Shown: positions 1 through 9,281 of the stretch, piece by piece
Layout of the letters: every line of letters begins with the position of its first letter
Position numbering within the stretch: position 1 is the first letter of the stretch
Translations under genes and position numbers: made by a program
Source: Bombilactobacillus bombi
Lineage (GTDB): Bacteria; Bacillota; Bacilli; Lactobacillales; Lactobacillaceae
NCBI RefSeq assembly: GCF_013607485.1
Contig: NZ_SCHP01000007.1
Span: 1 to 64,000, forward strand
Length of the DNA: 64,000 bases
Reading direction: 5' to 3'
The notes under the pieces: generated by a model
Databases searched by the model: none
What the model was told of the DNA's origin: nothing
Seen by the model: the letters and a program-made list of their open reading frames with translations, nothing else

Positions 1-110
1 ATACGATATAATTTGTCTTGATAGGATTTTTTAAATTGTAAACTATTATTAGTTTCTTTAGATAAACTTTACAATTTAGGTTAGAATAACTATTATTAAG
101 TATAGTGATA

Positions 111-163
111 CCTGTCAAGCGTAATGCTCATTTTACATATTTTTTTTTCACAAGTTTGACAGG
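111..163 (+). promoter_or_regulatory. Inverted repeat in the leader of the giant surface protein
   Basis: CCTGTCAA at 111-118 is matched by TTGACAGG at 156-163, an 8-bp inverted repeat with a T-rich 37-base centre, ending about 40 bases before the start codon. It could be an mRNA hairpin or a split operator. No clear -35/-10 pair can be assigned in the first 190 bases, so the promoter remains unplaced. Confidence 0.3.
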
Positions 164-203
164 ATAATTCAATCTGAAGAAATTTTGGGGGAGTTTGCTA
201 TTC

Positions 204-3200
204 ATGTCAATGAAAACAATTAGTTCACATAGGTTTAGTTTTATAGCCGGAGTTGGCTTATTAGTGGTGGAATTTGCCTGCTTATTGATGGCATTTGCCA
301 TACCAACTAAAGCGGCGAATGTTTATTTAAAAGATATCCGAGCTAAGGGCACACAAATGTCCAGTGAATACGCTTTTTCACCTACTATTAGTTCGCAGAC
401 TGACATTCAAGTAATAGACTATAGTGGATGTAATTATTATGATAATGTCAATCAAAATAATTTTACGGGGGATCCAAAGGAGAAAACTGGTCCCAAACCA
501 GCAGATATTGTGGATAATGAATTTGAAATCAAACCAACTGATACAACTGGCAATATGTCAATTACTTTACGATATACTAATGTGGGATTTGATGTAAATG
601 GGAAAGCCATTGATGCAGATGTTACTGTTGCTACTCTGGGCGTTAAAAGCTGGGCTACAATTAGTCCGGTTGGTTTTGTAGAAATGGCTACTACTGGTAT
701 TGGTGATGCTTATCTTATGAATGCTTCTGTGACGATGAAATTTTTGACCCATGATAGTCATTCTCCCGCTAATGTCTCTGGGCATTTGACCTTTGCTAAC
801 GTTAATAGTGTAAAACATGTTCATATAAGCAGAGACATGTTTAATGCTATTTATTGTGATCCAGCTAGTGAGATTTATGACCTTAACAACAATACTTCTG
901 AATATGAATTGACGGCGCAGAATAATACCAAAGATAAAGATACTGTCAAATTTACGGGAACTTTTAAGAATAAAAGCCAATTAAGTTATAGTTTTAACCA
1001 AGCTGGTTGGTATAAAGTTAAGGCTGGATTTGAAATGGGATCACTAGTTGATGTGGAGATTCCTGGTCCTAACAAGTCAGGTGTAGATGATACTAGCAAG
1101 AAAAAGCTTCAGGGGTTGATGCCTAAAAGCATACAAAGTCCAATTCAAGTCAAAAATGAATATACTCCTACGCTTTCTCCTAGAAGTTGGGAGATTCCTA
1201 ATTTAGCACCAGCAAATAAGCAAGCAAACAATGTTCAACAGCAGATTCAGGTGCCTAAATTGTCTCCTCGAGGAGCTAATAATGGGGATGATATCTGGAA
1301 ATTGCGTCCTCTGTATACTATTTTCCAAATAATGCCCAGTAAAAGCGCAGGTTATTTGAGTTCTTATTCTATTACTGATAATTTAGATCCTTATTGGACA
1401 ATGACTCCGCCAGACAAACCAACGGGAACGGTAGATGTTTCCTCTAGTCTTATTATTACAGATGAAAATGGAAAATCGAAGAATAGTTACTTTACAGCAA
1501 CAGTCGATAGTACTAATAAGCTGACCATTGCTGCTACCACTGCTGCCTTAGCCGATAAAGGTTTTTACAATCATGTGTATAATTTCGTTATTAAGGGTAG
1601 TTTTGTGAGAACAGTTGATAATAAGTTTCCCGAAAAATTGCCGCTTACTCTTAATTATGCAACAAAGGACAATACAGCTACTGCTTCTTATCAAGTAGCA
1701 GGCACCAACAAAAAAGTTAATAACTCTGCCACGGCTAATGATCAGAAGATTAAATATCCAGATCTTCCTACCGTTAAGGTAAATGATGTCTTTGGAGATA
1801 AAGAAACCCTGAAGGGTACAGTAAATGATGCTTTAACACACAGTGGAGATACTAATTACTTGGATATGAAGATTACTTATACAAATAATCAAGGTAATTC
1901 GGTCACAGCTCCTTTAAAGTTGAAGTCATCATCTCCAAGTCAGCCAAATCGGCTTGATAACCCTAACCCAGGAACAGATATTAATTTTGAGGCAGAATTG
2001 CCGAATGATATCCAAAAAGTAACAGATGATAGTAACTATGCTCAGCCTTTGACTATTACTGCCACCGATAATTATGATATTTCCGGGCAAGGAATAGCTA
2101 AGATTAAGACGTGGTGGAATCTTGACAATAGTGGTACTTTGACTATTTATAGCCACACTATTAATTATCCTTACGATGGCTCAACAAATGCTGCCCCATG
2201 GCCATGGCTCAATGCAGCTGGTAGTGTTAAGAAAGTTGTATTTGAAGGTGTTGTCACTAATACTAAAGGGGCGAGTTTGCAGAATATGTTTGCGCATATG
2301 TCAGGATTGAAGACGATTGAAAATTTAGATAATTTTCATGTCGATCATCCAGGAAGCACGCGGGCAATGTTTTGGGGCACTGGTTTAACTAGTCTAGATA
2401 TTAGTCACTTTGATATGAGGGGTGTTCAAGATACAACGTCCATGCTTAGCAGTGATACTAATCCTAATACTAATAAGTTGAGTCAACTTACTTTAGGTGC
2501 CAACAATTATTTTCCTAAAGATCCTGGTTTAGTTGCTAGTTATAAAGATACTAATTATGGCCAAACTGACAATGATATTCCTGTTAAGTGGCGCGAAGAT
2601 ATAACTGGTGAAGACGACAATCATGCAAATAAGTTCTATGATTCATCTATATCTCAATCTGGATTAATCGGTTTGTATAGTAATGGCAAGTCTCTGTCCG
2701 GTACACGGACTTTTATCAGAGATGATGATTGGTGGAATCTGGATAACAGCGGAACATTGACAATTTATAAGCATGCTATAGATCTTAATATTACGTCGTA
2801 TAGAGATTGGCCGTGGAGTAATGATACAGGCAAAGTTAAAACGGTTGATATTCAAGAGGGTGTTAAAATCAACACTTGCGCAGCAATGTTCATGTATATG
2901 ACCAAATTAAATCAAATAAACGGATTAAAAAATCTGGACACTTCTCAGGTTAAAGATATGAGTAATATGTTTCAATTTGATTATGCTTTAACCCAACTTG
3001 ATTTAAAAGATCTAAAAACACCTAATGTTACTGATTTTACTGAGATGTTTAAACAGTGTATAGGTTTACAAACTTTAGATATGAGCACTGTAGATATGTC
3101 TAAAGCCGCTGACAATGGCAAGAGTAATGGAACAACCAGTACTAATACGGCAACAACAGATATGTTTTCGAGGGATTCTCAATTAAAAGAACTAACGTTA

Positions 3201-6200
3201 GGCGATAAGACAAAATTTCTTGAAAGTCCAGCGATTCCGACACCACCCGCAGATTCACTTAATCATGCTCAAAATTGGAGTGCTTTGAGCGATGGAAAAA
3301 CTTATACCAGTAACGCTCTAGAAAAACTATACGATAATCAGTTTGGTCCTAAGGACACTTATACTTGGGAAAATGATTGGTGGAACATTGACAATAATAA
3401 ATTAACAATTTATCCACATAATATTAAATATCAAACTATTCTAAATCGTCCTGTTAAGTCAGTTGATTGGCCATGGTATCAAGATCCGGCAACTAATCCT
3501 TCTCCAGTCACATCTATCGAGATTAAACCTGGTGTTACTACTGATACAACTGCCGGGATGTTTATGAGCATGCCTAAGTTAACGAGTATTACTGGTCTAG
3601 GCAATTTAGATACTTCTAGCGTTACGGACATGAGTGATATGTTCTATGGAGATATTTCTTTAACCGGTGCAGGTCTTAGCGATTTAGATCAGTTAAAAAC
3701 TGAAAATGTTACTAATATGTCTGGGATGTTTAGGTATTGTTATGCCCTAGATAATCCTAATTTAAGTAACTTTAAGACTTCTAACGTTACAAATATGAGT
3801 AATATGTTCCAAGGCGGTGATAAGATACATCCAAATACACCAAACCCAGATCCAAATAATCCAAAGGACTATAATGGCACCGATTTAAAAACATTAGACA
3901 TTAGTAGTTTTGATATGAGTCATGTGTCAAACACTTCCAATATGTTTGGCAGCAACAAAAATCTTCAACAATTGACCTTAGGTGCGAAAACTTACTTTGC
4001 AACTGATCCAAAATTGACTTCAGCTACTGTTGACCATAATACAGGTCATAATACTGAAAAATGGCAAGCCGTTGGCAGTGGAACCATCGATAATCCCCTG
4101 GGTGAAGTATTAGCTGCTAAAGATCTAACTGACAAGTATAACAAAGTACCAACTTCTAGTGCACCTAATCCAGCTGAAACCTACGTTTGGGATAAGAGTT
4201 GGTGGGTCATTGATAATAATGTATTATCTATTTATAAACATACAATTGATTATAATGTAAATAATGGTGTTCCCACTTGGCCATGGGCTTCACAGGCTTC
4301 GAATTTAACAGGGGTAGTCTTTAAGGGAGACGTTACTACTGCGTCTAATACGACCTTGCAGAATATGTTTGCTCATATGAGTAAAGTAACTTCCATTACC
4401 GATTTAAATAAATTAGATACTGCTAATGCTGTCAACATGCATGGTATGTTTTATGATACGGGATTAACTAATTTGGACATTAGCAATTTTGACATGAGTC
4501 AAGTAACAGATACCGGTGATATGTTTAACGATAGTTCTAATCTAAATAAGATTACTTTAGGGAAAAACAATAAGTTTATTACTGTTAATCAGGATCCAAG
4601 ATTAATTCCTGCTAGATGGCGCGAAGATATAGCTGGTCAAGATGATAATCATGCAGAACATATCTATGACTCAGTTGAGGTAATAGGATTGTGTAGTAAC
4701 AACAATACTATCTCAAGCACTCGAACATTTGTGCGAGATGATTCTTGGTGGAATGTGGACAGACAGAACAAATTAACAATTTATCCTCATAAGATTGACT
4801 TGCAGGCTAGTTTAAAACGTCCAGTTAATTCTAGTGATTGGCCGTGGTATCAAGATCCGAAAGTTAATCCTTCTCCAGTCACATCTATTGAGATTAAGTC
4901 TGGTGTTACTACTGATACAACTGCCGGAATGTTTATGAGTATGCCTAAGTTAACGAGTATTACTGGTCTAGGTAATTTAAATACTTCTAGCGTTACGGAC
5001 ATGAGTGATATGTTCCAAGGAGATACTAGTCTAACAGGAACAAGTTTTAGTGATTTAGATCAGTTAAACACTGAAAATGTTACTAATATGTCTGGGATGT
5101 TCAAATATTGTTATAAACTAGATAAACTTGACATTAGCAGTTTTGATATGGGCAATGTGCAAAGTTCTGACGGTATGTTTTTAGGTAGCAACAATCTTCA
5201 ACAATTGACTTTAGGTGCGAACACTTACTTTGCAACTGATCCAAACTTAACTAAAGCTGACACTAGCAAGGGTCCTAATACTGAAAAATGGCAGGCTGTT
5301 GGTAGCGGTACTGTTACTAATCCAGCTGGAGATGCCTTGACTGCTAATGATATTTATAATAATTATCATAAAAACAAAACTGGCAACCTTAAAGAAACAT
5401 ATGTTTGGGATACTCGCTGGTGGGATGTTACTGATGATGGAATTTTGAAGATTTACCAACATGAAATAGATTATCCATATGTTGATGCAAATCATGCCCC
5501 TGCTTGGCCTTGGGATCCTAAACAGCATGTTCAAGAATTTAGGGACACAATCAAAAAGGCAGAAATAATTGGGAAAGTTACTACTGCCACTAATTCCACT
5601 TTGCAGAACATGTTTGCGCATATGCACAATATGACCTCGATTACTGGTTTAAAGAATATAGACACTGAAAATGTTTTAAGTATGCGTTCCATGTTCTGGG
5701 GGACAGGTTTACAGACTATTGATATTAGTTCATTTAATATGAAAAACGTAAAAGATACTCAAGATATGGTTTCTAAAGACGATTTAATGAAGAAGCCAAC
5801 TTTGTGGAAAATAACAATTGGTCCTAATTTTAAAGCACAAGCAAATAGTAAATGGTTCGATCCTGCTCCTAGTGATGACACACCAATTCCGGGAGATGGT
5901 AAGAATGTTCCAGATGGTATGTTTGTTAGTCGTAGTGTGAAATGGCAGGAAGTAGGAGATGGTAGTGACTATCATCCTAATGGTAGTACTTATACAGCTC
6001 AAGATCTAAATTCAATGACTTCTGATGGCAAAAACCACACTTATGTTTGGCAGCCATTTGAAGCAGGTTATCTGACACTAATGAATTGGCCTAAAAATTT
6101 AAAGTATAAAGGTTTTAATAATCCTCTTATAAATCCACTGCAATTTACAGCAGACAGTCAATTTAAAGTTGAAGATACTCGTCATATCCATAATGATTGG

Positions 6201-6470
6201 AAATTAATGGCAAGTATGGATAAGGGCTTAAAAGCAAATGGAACACCATTAAATTTTGAAGTTAACGCAAATAACAATAACTATAACTACACGAGTCCTT
6301 TTCCAGTGGGTGATAGTAACAGTATTACAAAGATAGACAAAAGTAATAATGGTCCAAAAGTTTGGGATTATGAATTTAATAATCCAATTCAACTGAACGT
6401 TCTATCTACTCCTGCACCTGGGACTTATAAAGGAAAAATTGAGTACACTTTGGTTGATTCTCTGCAATAG
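204..6470 (+). CDS. Giant secreted BspA-like leucine-rich repeat protein with WxL-like C-terminus
   Basis: Protein of about 2,088 aa, probably a cell-surface adhesin or ligand-binding protein. ATG 204 is preferred because GGGGGAG at 187-193 lies 10 bases upstream; TTG 195 is too close to it. A signal peptide (hydrophobic core GVGLLVVEFACLLMAFAI, cleavage near TKA-AN) is followed by a non-repetitive region, then six modules. Each module opens with a WW-x-x-D...LTIY-x-H signature and a WPW motif (WW codons at 2112, 2730, 3378, 4200, 4746, 5418) and continues with DUF285/BspA repeats of the type LDTSxVTDMSxMF. There is no LPXTG motif. The last ~110 residues contain DTR...WKL and end APGTYKGKIEYTLVDSLQ, which resembles the WxL wall-binding domain with the second Trp changed to Tyr. 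No DUF916 or other WxL partner gene is in view. Confidence 0.88.
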   Translation: MSMKTISSHRFSFIAGVGLLVVEFACLLMAFAIPTKAANVYLKDIRAKGTQMSSEYAFSPTISSQTDIQVIDYSGCNYYDNVNQNNFTGDPKEKTGPKPADIVDNEFEIKPTDTTGNMSITLRYTNVGFDVNGKAIDADVTVATLGVKSWATISPVGFVEMATTGIGDAYLMNASVTMKFLTHDSHSPANVSGHLTFANVNSVKHVHISRDMFNAIYCDPASEIYDLNNNTSEYELTAQNNTKDKDTVKFTGTFKNKSQLSYSFNQAGWYKVKAGFEMGSLVDVEIPGPNKSGVDDTSKKKLQGLMPKSIQSPIQVKNEYTPTLSPRSWEIPNLAPANKQANNVQQQIQVPKLSPRGANNGDDIWKLRPLYTIFQIMPSKSAGYLSSYSITDNLDPYWTMTPPDKPTGTVDVSSSLIITDENGKSKNSYFTATVDSTNKLTIAATTAALADKGFYNHVYNFVIKGSFVRTVDNKFPEKLPLTLNYATKDNTATASYQVAGTNKKVNNSATANDQKIKYPDLPTVKVNDVFGDKETLKGTVNDALTHSGDTNYLDMKITYTNNQGNSVTAPLKLKSSSPSQPNRLDNPNPGTDINFEAELPNDIQKVTDDSNYAQPLTITATDNYDISGQGIAKIKTWWNLDNSGTLTIYSHTINYPYDGSTNAAPWPWLNAAGSVKKVVFEGVVTNTKGASLQNMFAHMSGLKTIENLDNFHVDHPGSTRAMFWGTGLTSLDISHFDMRGVQDTTSMLSSDTNPNTNKLSQLTLGANNYFPKDPGLVASYKDTNYGQTDNDIPVKWREDITGEDDNHANKFYDSSISQSGLIGLYSNGKSLSGTRTFIRDDDWWNLDNSGTLTIYKHAIDLNITSYRDWPWSNDTGKVKTVDIQEGVKINTCAAMFMYMTKLNQINGLKNLDTSQVKDMSNMFQFDYALTQLDLKDLKTPNVTDFTEMFKQCIGLQTLDMSTVDMSKAADNGKSNGTTSTNTATTDMFSRDSQLKELTLGDKTKFLESPAIPTPPADSLNHAQNWSALSDGKTYTSNALEKLYDNQFGPKDTYTWENDWWNIDNNKLTIYPHNIKYQTILNRPVKSVDWPWYQDPATNPSPVTSIEIKPGVTTDTTAGMFMSMPKLTSITGLGNLDTSSVTDMSDMFYGDISLTGAGLSDLDQLKTENVTNMSGMFRYCYALDNPNLSNFKTSNVTNMSNMFQGGDKIHPNTPNPDPNNPKDYNGTDLKTLDISSFDMSHVSNTSNMFGSNKNLQQLTLGAKTYFATDPKLTSATVDHNTGHNTEKWQAVGSGTIDNPLGEVLAAKDLTDKYNKVPTSSAPNPAETYVWDKSWWVIDNNVLSIYKHTIDYNVNNGVPTWPWASQASNLTGVVFKGDVTTASNTTLQNMFAHMSKVTSITDLNKLDTANAVNMHGMFYDTGLTNLDISNFDMSQVTDTGDMFNDSSNLNKITLGKNNKFITVNQDPRLIPARWREDIAGQDDNHAEHIYDSVEVIGLCSNNNTISSTRTFVRDDSWWNVDRQNKLTIYPHKIDLQASLKRPVNSSDWPWYQDPKVNPSPVTSIEIKSGVTTDTTAGMFMSMPKLTSITGLGNLNTSSVTDMSDMFQGDTSLTGTSFSDLDQLNTENVTNMSGMFKYCYKLDKLDISSFDMGNVQSSDGMFLGSNNLQQLTLGANTYFATDPNLTKADTSKGPNTEKWQAVGSGTVTNPAGDALTANDIYNNYHKNKTGNLKETYVWDTRWWDVTDDGILKIYQHEIDYPYVDANHAPAWPWDPKQHVQEFRDTIKKAEIIGKVTTATNSTLQNMFAHMHNMTSITGLKNIDTENVLSMRSMFWGTGLQTIDISSFNMKNVKDTQDMVSKDDLMKKPTLWKITIGPNFKAQANSKWFDPAPSDDTPIPGDGKNVPDGMFVSRSVKWQEVGDGSDYHPNGSTYTAQDLNSMTSDGKNHTYVWQPFEAGYLTLMNWPKNLKYKGFNNPLINPLQFTADSQFKVEDTRHIHNDWKLMASMDKGLKANGTPLNFEVNANNNNYNYTSPFPVGDSNSITKIDKSNNGPKVWDYEFNNPIQLNVLSTPAPGTYKGKIEYTLVDSLQ

Positions 6471-6473
6471 AAA

Positions 6474-6518
6474 AATGAGTCACTGCTAATTATATTAGTG
6501 GTAGACTCATTTTTTATA
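6474..6518 (+). terminator. Rho-independent terminator after the giant surface gene
   Basis: The arms AATGAGTC-ACTGCTAAT and ATTAGTGGT-GACTCATT form a long hairpin beginning a few bases after the stop codon, followed by a T-run. Confidence 0.85.
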
Positions 6519-6613
6519 TCTAAAATCAAATATTAATTAGCTCTAAACCTAAAATTATCAATGAATATCTGCTACAATTAATTGTATAAACTTTTTTAAA
6601 GGAGAGATAAGGA

Positions 6614-7177
6614 ATGATTTCAGCAGTTGATTTAAGAGCGGGCATGACTTTTGTCCAAGATAATAAGTTAATTAAGGTAATGAGCGCCGACCATCATAAG
6701 CCGGGCAAGGGTAATACGGTAATGCGCTTAAAACTCAAGGACTTACGGACGGGTGCCATTACTGATACGACCATGCATCCTGATGTTAAATTAGAACAGG
6801 CGATTATTGACACGAAGAATGTGCAGTACTTATATACCCAAGATCAAACAGCCGTATTCATGGACTTAGAATCTTATGAACAATATGAAGTGCCACTAGA
6901 TTTGATTAGTGATGAAGCTAAGTTTTTGGAAGAGAATATGACTGTGAAGATTGACTTTTACGGTGATGAAGTGGTAGGGATTACTTTACCAACGACGGTA
7001 ACTTTAGAAGTTACTGATACACAGCCTTCGATTAAGGGTGCTACTGTTTCAGGCTCAGGTAAGCCAGCAACTTTATCCACTGGCTTAGTTGTGACAGTCC
7101 CTGATTTTGTGAATGTGGGCGATATGTTAGAGATTAATACTCAAGATGGTTCTTATGTCAAGCGCGCTAATAAATAA
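6614..7177 (+). CDS. efp: Translation elongation factor P
   Basis: EF-P of 187 aa, the usual length; it binds ribosomes stalled at polyproline stretches and promotes peptide bond formation. An N-terminal KOW-like domain carries the HHKPGKGNT loop with Lys32, the position that is post-translationally modified in this family, followed by two OB domains and the conserved C-terminal pattern [16 protein letters not shown] strong ribosome binding site (AAAGGAGAG) precedes ATG 6614. The 3' end overlaps the start of the kinase gene that follows, suggesting translational coupling. Confidence 0.97.
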   Translation: MISAVDLRAGMTFVQDNKLIKVMSADHHKPGKGNTVMRLKLKDLRTGAITDTTMHPDVKLEQAIIDTKNVQYLYTQDQTAVFMDLESYEQYEVPLDLISDEAKFLEENMTVKIDFYGDEVVGITLPTTVTLEVTDTQPSIKGATVSGSGKPATLSTGLVVTVPDFVNVGDMLEINTQDGSYVKRANK

Positions 7178-7991
7178 AAAATTAGCAGCCCAGCGGGTTT
7201 TATTGGCACAAGATTGGTCGAGCTGGGGCGATATTTCTCTAAAAAGTGCCACGACTTTATTTGAGGTTTGGGGACTGCCGACTGTCAGTTTGCCGGTGCA
7301 GTTATTAGCGGCTCATACGGGTTGGAGTAAGCAGGCTCCGGCTGTCAGCTTGACTTCTTGGTTAGAAGCAACTTTACAAGACTGGTCGGACTTTTCTTGG
7401 CGCGGAATTTGTTTAGGTTATTTGGGTTCAAAAGCACTGATTGATCTTTGGCAGGCTTATTTAAGCCACCAAGCAGGATTTGTTATTTTGGATCCGGCTA
7501 TGGCTGATCAAGGACACTTATATCACGGATTGCCCCCTGATTATGTGACAAAGTTTCAAGAGCTGCTGCCTTGGGCCGATGTATTAACTCCTAATGTGAC
7601 CGAAGCCCAGTTATTGACGGGAAGGTCGCTTAATGATGATCAATCCCTGCAGTTGGCTTTACAAGAGCTAAGCGGGCAAATGCGCGGCCAGCAAGTAGTG
7701 ATTACTAGTGTGCGGACAGCTGACCAGATTGGGTGTGCTTATTTAGAAGGTCAGCAGTTGGTTAAGGTCATGCAGCCTTATTATCCCCGGCATTTGTTTG
7801 GCAGCGGGGATTTATTTACAGCATTGTTAAGCCTTTTGTTGTTGGCCAACTTCCAGTTTGCTCCAGCTATTAGGCAGGCGGCTTATTTGACGGCACAAGC
7901 TGTGCGGCAAACTGCTAAGTCAGCTTTAGATGTGGAATTAACAGCAATTATTGCACCATTGCTGCGGTTAAGGGGGGATAGTGATGAATAA
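7155..7991 (+). CDS. Pyridoxal/pyridoxine kinase-like protein (ribokinase superfamily)
   Basis: Probable vitamin B6 kinase, phosphorylating pyridoxal or a related vitamer with ATP. Seen: the N-terminal strand RVLLAQD, a [11 protein letters not shown] segment matching the DPVMGDxGxLY motif of PdxK/PdxY, the [12 protein letters not shown] motif, and a [10 protein letters not shown] anion-hole/catalytic motif near the C-terminus. The reading frame is open from ATG 7146 and ATG 7155, both inside the end of efp, and neither has a strong ribosome binding site, so the start is uncertain. It overlaps the next gene, an ECF transporter S component, by 11 bases, supporting a joint uptake-and-trapping role. 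A hydroxymethylpyrimidine kinase role is a less likely alternative. Confidence 0.78.
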   Translation: MSSALINKKLAAQRVLLAQDWSSWGDISLKSATTLFEVWGLPTVSLPVQLLAAHTGWSKQAPAVSLTSWLEATLQDWSDFSWRGICLGYLGSKALIDLWQAYLSHQAGFVILDPAMADQGHLYHGLPPDYVTKFQELLPWADVLTPNVTEAQLLTGRSLNDDQSLQLALQELSGQMRGQQVVITSVRTADQIGCAYLEGQQLVKVMQPYYPRHLFGSGDLFTALLSLLLLANFQFAPAIRQAAYLTAQAVRQTAKSALDVELTAIIAPLLRLRGDSDE

Positions 7992-8532
7992 GAAAAAACT
8001 GCAAAAGATTGTGTTTGCTGGTTTATGTGCAGCGATTATTTTTATTGGTGTTAGTTTATTTCGAATTAATTTGCCGGCGGTTGTTGGCCGCCCGTTTATT
8101 CATTTTGGTAATACTTTTGCGGTTATTGCTGTGTTGATTTTGGGCTTTAGATATGGAGCGGCGGCCGCTGTTTTGGGTTTAGGCCTGTTTGATATTTTGA
8201 ATGGTTATGCGGCTACGGCTTGGATTACCATGATTGAAGCGTTGATTTTAGCTTTTGTGACTGCTGGAGTTTTTCGCGCACTTCACTATCAACCCGGCCA
8301 ATGGGCAAAGCTATATGTAGTGTCTTTTAGTGCTGGCTTGATTAAGATTGTCACTTCCTGGTTAGCAGGGATTGTCGAAAGTCTTATGGTCGGTACGCAG
8401 CTCAAGGTAGCTGCGATTAATGCGTTTTTAAGTTTGCCGGCAACGGTAATTAATTCCCTTGCAACTTTTGTTATTGTGCCTTTATTGTACTTAGCTTTAG
8501 AAAAAACGATTTTGAAACGGATACGGTTATAA
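7981..8532 (+). CDS. ECF transporter S component, probably for vitamin B6
   Basis: Small integral membrane protein of 183 aa with about six hydrophobic segments and the FAVIAVLILGFRYGAAAAVLGLGLFDILNG pattern of energy-coupling-factor substrate-binding (S) subunits: a short loop, then a glycine/alanine-rich helix ending in a D-I-L motif. Such subunits capture a vitamin and work with a shared EcfAA'T module, which is not in this window. Specificity cannot be read from the sequence. The overlap with a pyridoxal-kinase-like gene makes a B6 vitamer the best guess (a PdxU-type subunit). The start could be Met1 or Met2. Confidence 0.75.
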   Translation: MMNKKKLQKIVFAGLCAAIIFIGVSLFRINLPAVVGRPFIHFGNTFAVIAVLILGFRYGAAAAVLGLGLFDILNGYAATAWITMIEALILAFVTAGVFRALHYQPGQWAKLYVVSFSAGLIKIVTSWLAGIVESLMVGTQLKVAAINAFLSLPATVINSLATFVIVPLLYLALEKTILKRIRL

Positions 8533-8537
8533 AATTT

Positions 8538-9227
8538 ATGATTGAAGAAAATGGCCGCAAGCGGCGTTTGACTGCCCGCGAAGTGATTTTTTATTTAGCA
8601 ATTTCGATTGTCTTGAATTCGTTCGCTAATGGTTTGGCTGTGGCTTCTAATCTGGGCAGTGCGGTATGGACGGCTTCTGCCGTGAACTTACATGGTATTT
8701 TGCCGGGCAGTCTGGGAACAATTTTATTTACCTATGCTATTTTGGTTCAAGTTATTAATTTGCTGATTCGCTGGCAGACTGTGGATTGGCGTGCAGTTTT
8801 CGCAAATTTGTTATTTGCGTTTTTGTTTAGCTATTTGGTGCAGTTTTGGACTCATTTGTTAGAGTATTTAGGTGTTACGCACTTGCCCTGGGGATTACGC
8901 TTAATCTTAGATATTTTGGGAATTGGCGGAATTGCTTTAGCAACGTCAATTTATCAACGTGTCGATGTCATGCTGCATCCGAATGATGAATTTAGTTACT
9001 TGATTCGTTTTAAATTTGTCCATGGCAGCGCTGCTTGGGGGCAATATTTAAGCTATGTGATTCCGGTGGTAATTATCGGATATTGTTTTGGACGGACAGG
9101 GCATTTATTGGCTGTTAATATTGGGACTTTTTTTGCTTTGTTCTGTCAAGGACCGATTATTGGCTGGGCTGATCAGCGGATTTTTCCCAAGTTGAAACAT
9201 CGGCTGTTTTTGAAGTCTCGTTCCTAA
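8538..9227 (+). CDS. YczE/YitT-like integral membrane protein
   Basis: A 229-aa polytopic protein with about five transmembrane segments, resembling the YczE family of uncharacterised membrane proteins (conserved features here: the LGSAVWTASAVNL region and a late GPIIGW motif). It begins 5 bases after the ECF S-component gene and is probably co-transcribed with it and the kinase. A transport role is possible but not shown by sequence. Confidence 0.7.
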   Translation: MIEENGRKRRLTAREVIFYLAISIVLNSFANGLAVASNLGSAVWTASAVNLHGILPGSLGTILFTYAILVQVINLLIRWQTVDWRAVFANLLFAFLFSYLVQFWTHLLEYLGVTHLPWGLRLILDILGIGGIALATSIYQRVDVMLHPNDEFSYLIRFKFVHGSAAWGQYLSYVIPVVIIGYCFGRTGHLLAVNIGTFFALFCQGPIIGWADQRIFPKLKHRLFLKSRS

Positions 9228-9281
9228 AATTTCTATGTTAAAATTAAGTATTTAAAAATTCACTAAGGGGGAGGATTTAAT

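Noticed and set aside
567-980. Minus-strand open frames within the giant surface gene
   Set aside because: They are complementary-strand shadows of a repetitive coding sequence with no ribosome binding site or family resemblance.
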